Origin: Myxococcales bacterium
GTDB lineage: Bacteria; Myxococcota; Bradymonadia; UBA7976; UBA1532
Assembly (NCBI GenBank): GCA_020430675.1
Contig: JAGQJJ010000100.1
Span: forward strand, 1 to 9,469
DNA length: 9,469 nucleotides
Direction: 5' to 3'
The translations under genes were made by a program, and so were the position numbers. Shown here in pieces: positions 5,939 to 9,469 of this stretch. Each line of letters opens with the position of its first letter. Within the stretch, counting starts at the first letter, position 1. The notes under the pieces are model-generated. The model ran no database searches, had not been told where the DNA came from, and saw nothing but the letters and a program-made list of their open reading frames with translations.

Positions 5939-7525
5939 ATGCCCGATCCGACGCCGCCCGCGACGCAGACGCAAAGCCCCACCTTGGCCGTGATCGTCGG
6001 CTTCAACTTCGATCAGGGTGAGCCCGATGAGGCCCTGCCGCCGCTGCGGGGCATGGTCAACGACGCCATCGCGTGGTGGCGGCTGCTGCGCGGCATGGGC
6101 GTGCCGGGCCGCAACGTGCTGCTCATCACCGACCAACCGGTCGAGGCCCTCGGCGCACGTCTCAAGCAGGAGGGGCTCGGCGACCCGGACCTGCTGTCGC
6201 GGGGCCTCTGCTGCGCGCGCACGGCGGGGGAGGTGCGCGCCGCGCTCGAACACTTCGCCTGGCAACTGGTGCCGCTGCCGGACCCGAGCGCGTTTGAGCC
6301 GGCCCAGCAGTTCGACGCTGCGCTCTATGTGGGGCAGAACCCGGTGACCACGCTGATGTTCGGCGGCCCGCAGGGCGCGCCATTGGCCGACGCGCGGCTG
6401 CTCATCGCGTGGAGTGGTCACGGAGGCGCCGTGGGCGCGGGCGACGGGCGCGACACCTGCCCCGCCCTGTTCACACCCGATGGCGACCACCTGAGCCTCG
6501 CCGGCCTGCTGTTGACCGGCACCCCCGACGACGCGCGCCCCAGGCAGGCATCGGGGCCGCCCAAGGTCGTGGCGTTCATCGGTGCCTGCCATACCGGCGC
6601 TTCGTTGGTGCCATCGGCGGCCGATCAAGACGCCCTGCAAACCGCCGGCACCTTCGGAGTGCCGACCCTGTCGGCCTCGGCCGAAGTGAGGTTGGCGCAC
6701 GAGTTTGAGATCGATGGCATCTGGCGCGGCGCGATGGCATGGGCGGTGACCACCACCCTCTCGCGGTTCAAGGTGAACGCCGATGGCAGCATCGCGCTGA
6801 GCTATTCCGAGCTGTACCACCGCGTGCGGGCGTTGCTCTCGGCCATCGACGTGGCCGATGAGCCGCTGCTCTTTGTGCCGGTGGGCGAGCTGAACCGGCG
6901 CATCTTGCGGCGGCCGCTGGATCACACGATCGGCGGGCGCGAGGCGGAAGATGGCGCGACGATCGAAATCTATCCCGTGGGAGGCTATCGCATCACCAGC
7001 GCGCCGCCCTATCCGGTCGAGCGCGGTCGCCTGTACATCACCGATGCCAAAGGTCGGGCTTATCCGACCTGGTCGGGCGACAGTCGCTTCCCCGAGGCCA
7101 ACGCGCTCTATGTCATCCCCGAGAAGGCAAAGGGCCTGGGCGATGATGTCTTCGCGGACGACTTCGTGCTTCGTCACGAGCCGCCCGATGCGGCGACGCT
7201 GAGCAAAGACAGGGAAGCCGTCGCGCGCAAGGCGCCGGGGGTCAAGGTCTATCGGCAGAAGCCCTGGGCGCGCGCGGCCGAGGGCGCCACGACCGATGCC
7301 AGCCACGCGGTCGAGCCGCTCGACAAGGGCGGCGCGGGCGTCACGCTGTACTTCGAAGCGCGCGACGATGCCCTGTGGTTCTTCGCCGATCAGGCGACGC
7401 CCGGCGACAAGGTCGTGCCCTTGTTTGCGGCCGATGAAGCGCTGCTGTTCAAGGCCTTCCCCGACGGTCAGCGGCCGAAGCGTCTGTCGTATCGCTTCAT
7501 CGCGCGGGATCCGAAGGTGGGCTGA
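5939..7525 (+). CDS. Caspase-family (C14-like) cysteine peptidase with uncharacterised C-terminal region
   Basis: This 528-residue protein has a caspase-like fold in its first 310-325 residues. The opening strand AVIVGFNF leads to LRGMVNDAIAWWRLLRGMGV, matching the LxGxxNDA element of metacaspases and orthocaspases. The catalytic His is H161 in LLIAWSGHGG, and the catalytic Cys is C217 in VVAFIGACHTG. The usual motif is DACHSG; here the residue two before Cys is G215 instead of the acid that helps bind basic P1 side chains in metacaspases, so specificity may differ. The last 200 or so residues (about 325-528) match no domain I recognise and may be a recognition region. No signal peptide or membrane segment is seen. 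The ATG at 5939 has AAGAGG 8 bases upstream; an in-frame ATG at 5915 is less well placed. Its 3' end overlaps the facing kinase-FGE-like gene by 29 bases. Confidence 0.85.
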   Translation: MPDPTPPATQTQSPTLAVIVGFNFDQGEPDEALPPLRGMVNDAIAWWRLLRGMGVPGRNVLLITDQPVEALGARLKQEGLGDPDLLSRGLCCARTAGEVRAALEHFAWQLVPLPDPSAFEPAQQFDAALYVGQNPVTTLMFGGPQGAPLADARLLIAWSGHGGAVGAGDGRDTCPALFTPDGDHLSLAGLLLTGTPDDARPRQASGPPKVVAFIGACHTGASLVPSAADQDALQTAGTFGVPTLSASAEVRLAHEFEIDGIWRGAMAWAVTTTLSRFKVNADGSIALSYSELYHRVRALLSAIDVADEPLLFVPVGELNRRILRRPLDHTIGGREAEDGATIEIYPVGGYRITSAPPYPVERGRLYITDAKGRAYPTWSGDSRFPEANALYVIPEKAKGLGDDVFADDFVLRHEPPDAATLSKDREAVARKAPGVKVYRQKPWARAAEGATTDASHAVEPLDKGGAGVTLYFEARDDALWFFADQATPGDKVVPLFAADEALLFKAFPDGQRPKRLSYRFIARDPKVG

Positions 7526-9469
7526 GCGATCGCACCAGGCGAAAGCCGACCGCGGTCGCGGCGTGCTCGGGCGGGAACCCGAAGCGAGCGCCGATCAGGC
7601 TCAGGTCGTCGGCGTTGCTGTAGGAGCCACCCTTGACGACGCAGATGTCGCCTTGCGCCACCGGATCAGCGAAGGGATCGAGCACGTCGCCCGACAGTGT
7701 GGGGCCGGTGCGCCGATAGCGATTGCGGCACAGGTCGCGCACATTGCCGGCGAGGCCGCGCACGCCGTACGGGCTGACATCGCCGGGAAAACCGGTGACC
7801 GGCAGCGGCGCCGGACGCCCGGGGCGGCTGCGCGCGGTGACCGCCCAGGTCGGGTCGAAGACATCGCCCCACGGATACCGACGGCGGTCGGCGCCGCGGG
7901 CGGCCTTCTCCCATTCGAGGGCGTGCGGCAGGCGCCAGGGCAGTTCGAGAGCGCGGCGAGCCAGCGAGCGTAGGCCATGGCGCCGCGCCAGTCGACCAGG
8001 GTGACCGCCCAGCGCGGGTCGAAGGGGTCGCCCGCCGCCTCGGTGGGATGCCAGCCATCGGTGCCATGTTGATAGATGGGCAGCAGCTCGCCGCCGGGGC
8101 CGGGCCGCGCCGGCACCGGCACCACCGAGGGGCCGCCGCGGTCGAGCGCTTCGAGGTACTCGCCGTGGGTCACCGGGAAGCGTCGGATGATGAAGCCATC
8201 GACCCAGAGCATGCGTCGCGGCAAGGCATCGGCGGCGGGGCGGTCGCCGCCGACCTGCGTCCAACCGGCGGGCACGTAGCGGTCGTCCTGGCCGAGCTGG
8301 GATGCCAGAGGCAGCCGCACGGGGCGTGGCATGTGCTCGCCCGGTGGCACCCCATGCCAGACGCCGCGCCGCTCGATGTGAAAGGGATAACGCACCGGCG
8401 CGTGGCCCGGGGCTTCGATCAACGCCAGATAGCTGCCGCGGTCGAGGCTCAGGTTGTTGATCGGCGTCGCTTGAACCTGGCCGGTGGGTTCGGCGACCAG
8501 GCGGCGGTCGCGCTCGACGTAGCGATGCAGGGTGACCCGCGCGCCGGGCGGATCGGTGTGCAGCGTCAGCCGGCCGCGGCCAGCGAGGAAGGCGGCGTGC
8601 CGCCCGTCATCGTGCGCGCCGAGCAGCATGGCATGGCGCGCGGCGGCGGAGCGATCGCGGGCGGCTTCGGCCCGTTCGAGGCCGTCGCGATAATGCGCGG
8701 CGAGCAGGGCGTCGGCTTCGGGCAGGTCGGGCGCGCGCACCAACGCGGCGCGCAGCGTCTGTTCGAAGAGCAGGCCCTCCAGATCGGCGGCGCGCTGGTG
8801 CTCGGCGGCGGTGTCTTCGAGGCGCCAGCCGGGGTGTTTGTCGGCCTCGGGCGCGGCCGAGGGCACCAGCTCGAGCAGCGCCGCGGCCTGGCGTTGCAGT
8901 TTGGCCGCGTCGGCGCGATGGGCGGCGATGCTCGGCAGCATCTGGCGCGCCTTGGCGACCAACTCCAGCGCCTCGGCGCGGCGCTGGGCGCCGGCGAGCC
9001 ATGCCAGCACCGTCTGGCGCACCGCGTCGGCGTCGGCGGGGCGCGCGTCGGGCTCGGCGGCCATCGCCTCGCGGCACAAGGTCACGAGCGGCGCGAGGTG
9101 CGGCCGGTCGACAAAGCGGGGGCGCGGCTGGCCGGCGGGGCGCTGGCCGGTCAGGATGGCATAGAGCAAGGCGCCGAGCGCGTACACATCGCTGCGGCGA
9201 TCGGCGCGATGGCCCTCGCCGCGGGCCTGCTCGGGCGACATATAACCCGGCGTGCCCAGGATCGCGCCGACCCGGGTCGTGGTGGCCTGGGTCACATCGC
9301 CGCCAGCGCCGCCCACGGCTTCGGCGTCGTCGCCCAGCCGGCGCGCGAGGCCCCAGTCCATCACCCAGACTTCGCCAAAGCGCCCGATCATGATGTTGCC
9401 CGGCTTGAGGTCGCGGTGCACCACCGAGCGCTCGTGGGCATAAGCGACGGCTTCGCAGACGCGCACGAA
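7497..9469 (-). CDS. Ser/Thr protein kinase - PEGA-like - FGE-like fusion, N-terminus outside window, frameshifted
   Basis: This fusion is of the kind annotated as bifunctional Ser/Thr kinase/formylglycine-generating enzyme family protein. The window begins inside the kinase: HRDLKPGN (catalytic Asp about residue 20 of the visible part), DWGLA in place of DFG, and GTPGYMSPEQA, with the domain ending near 175. A helical Ala/Glu/Arg-rich linker (about 175-310) precedes a PEGA-like beta domain (GRLTLHTDPPGARVTLHRY ... GSYLALIEAPGHAPVRYPF). From about 399 an FGE-sulfatase/SUMF1-like domain runs from YVPAGWTQVGG to GFRLVRSL. The frame breaks near 7947: AMAYARWLAALS in one frame continues as ELPWRLPHALEWEKAARG in the next, implying one missing base. 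The copper-binding Cys pair of true FGE is absent (VVKGGSYSNADD), so a non-catalytic ligand-binding role is likely. No membrane segment is seen in the visible part. Confidence 0.85.
7943..7960 (-). other. Frameshift site in the FGE-like domain
   Basis: On the minus strand CTCGCCGCG CTCTCG AAC is read in the upstream frame, but the family pattern requires GAA CTG CCC TGG to follow directly after CTC TC. One base is missing after 7947. The downstream frame stays open and domain-like to the stop at 7497, so the change is recent or a sequencing error. No slippery heptamer that would suggest programmed frameshifting is present. Confidence 0.75.

Noticed and set aside
5756..7306. Leftward 516-codon open frame
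   Set aside because: Antisense to the caspase-like gene, whose His and Cys motifs are intact on the plus strand.
7497..7960. Diversity-generating retroelement target in the FGE-like domain
   Set aside because: FGE-like domains are known targets, but no reverse transcriptase, template repeat or adenine-biased variable segment is present in the window.
7943..7960. Programmed ribosomal frameshift
   Set aside because: The local sequence GCGCTCTCGAAC has no slippery heptamer and no obvious stimulatory structure; a simple indel explains it better.
9357..9363. DWG in place of DFG as a sign of a dead kinase
   Set aside because: The metal-binding Asp is kept, HRD and the lysine of DLKPGN are intact, and DWG is common in related bacterial kinases.

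Overview
The window is a GC-rich (about 70% by eye), tightly packed stretch of bacterial chromosome. The best guess for the host is a Myxococcota or related deltaproteobacterial lineage. The reasons are third codon positions that are almost all G or C, a Ser/Thr kinase with a DWG motif fused to a PEGA-like and a formylglycine-generating-enzyme-like (FGE-like) domain, a caspase-like peptidase, and an orphan soluble PAS histidine kinase. This is inference from gene content, since no rRNA or other lineage marker is present.

Left part (1-5063). A DEAD/DEAH-box helicase with the start of a DUF3516-type C-terminal region runs leftward off the window edge (1741 to 1). After a 77-base divergent gap, three genes run rightward with little spacing: a PAS/HisKA/HATPase sensor kinase (1819-2997), the tRNA pseudouridine-65 synthase TruC (2994-3734, overlapping the kinase stop by 4 bases from a TTG start), and a membrane-anchored coiled-coil/pentapeptide-repeat protein (3769-5031). 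A strong 7-bp-stem hairpin follows 15 bases after the last stop. Near the 3' end of truC lies a short, sharply AT-rich patch holding an operator-like inverted repeat.

Middle (5032-5336). There is no intact gene here. A stretch from about 5089 to 5314 looks coding, first in one frame and then in the next, so it is probably a broken or mis-sequenced small gene.

Right part (5337-9469). A small exported SnoaL/NTF2-like protein (leftward, 5813-5337) is divergent from a caspase-family (C14-like) cysteine peptidase (5939-7525). Facing the peptidase tail to tail, and overlapping it by 29 bases, is a Ser/Thr kinase-PEGA-FGE-like fusion (9469 to 7497). Its N-terminal lobe lies beyond the window and its reading frame is broken by an apparent one-base deletion near 7947. 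A kinase with a probable ligand-sensing domain next to a caspase-like protease resembles a signalling or suicide-type conflict module, but no effector target or partner is visible and the link is inference.

No tRNA, rRNA, CRISPR array, insertion sequence, reverse transcriptase or phage gene was seen.
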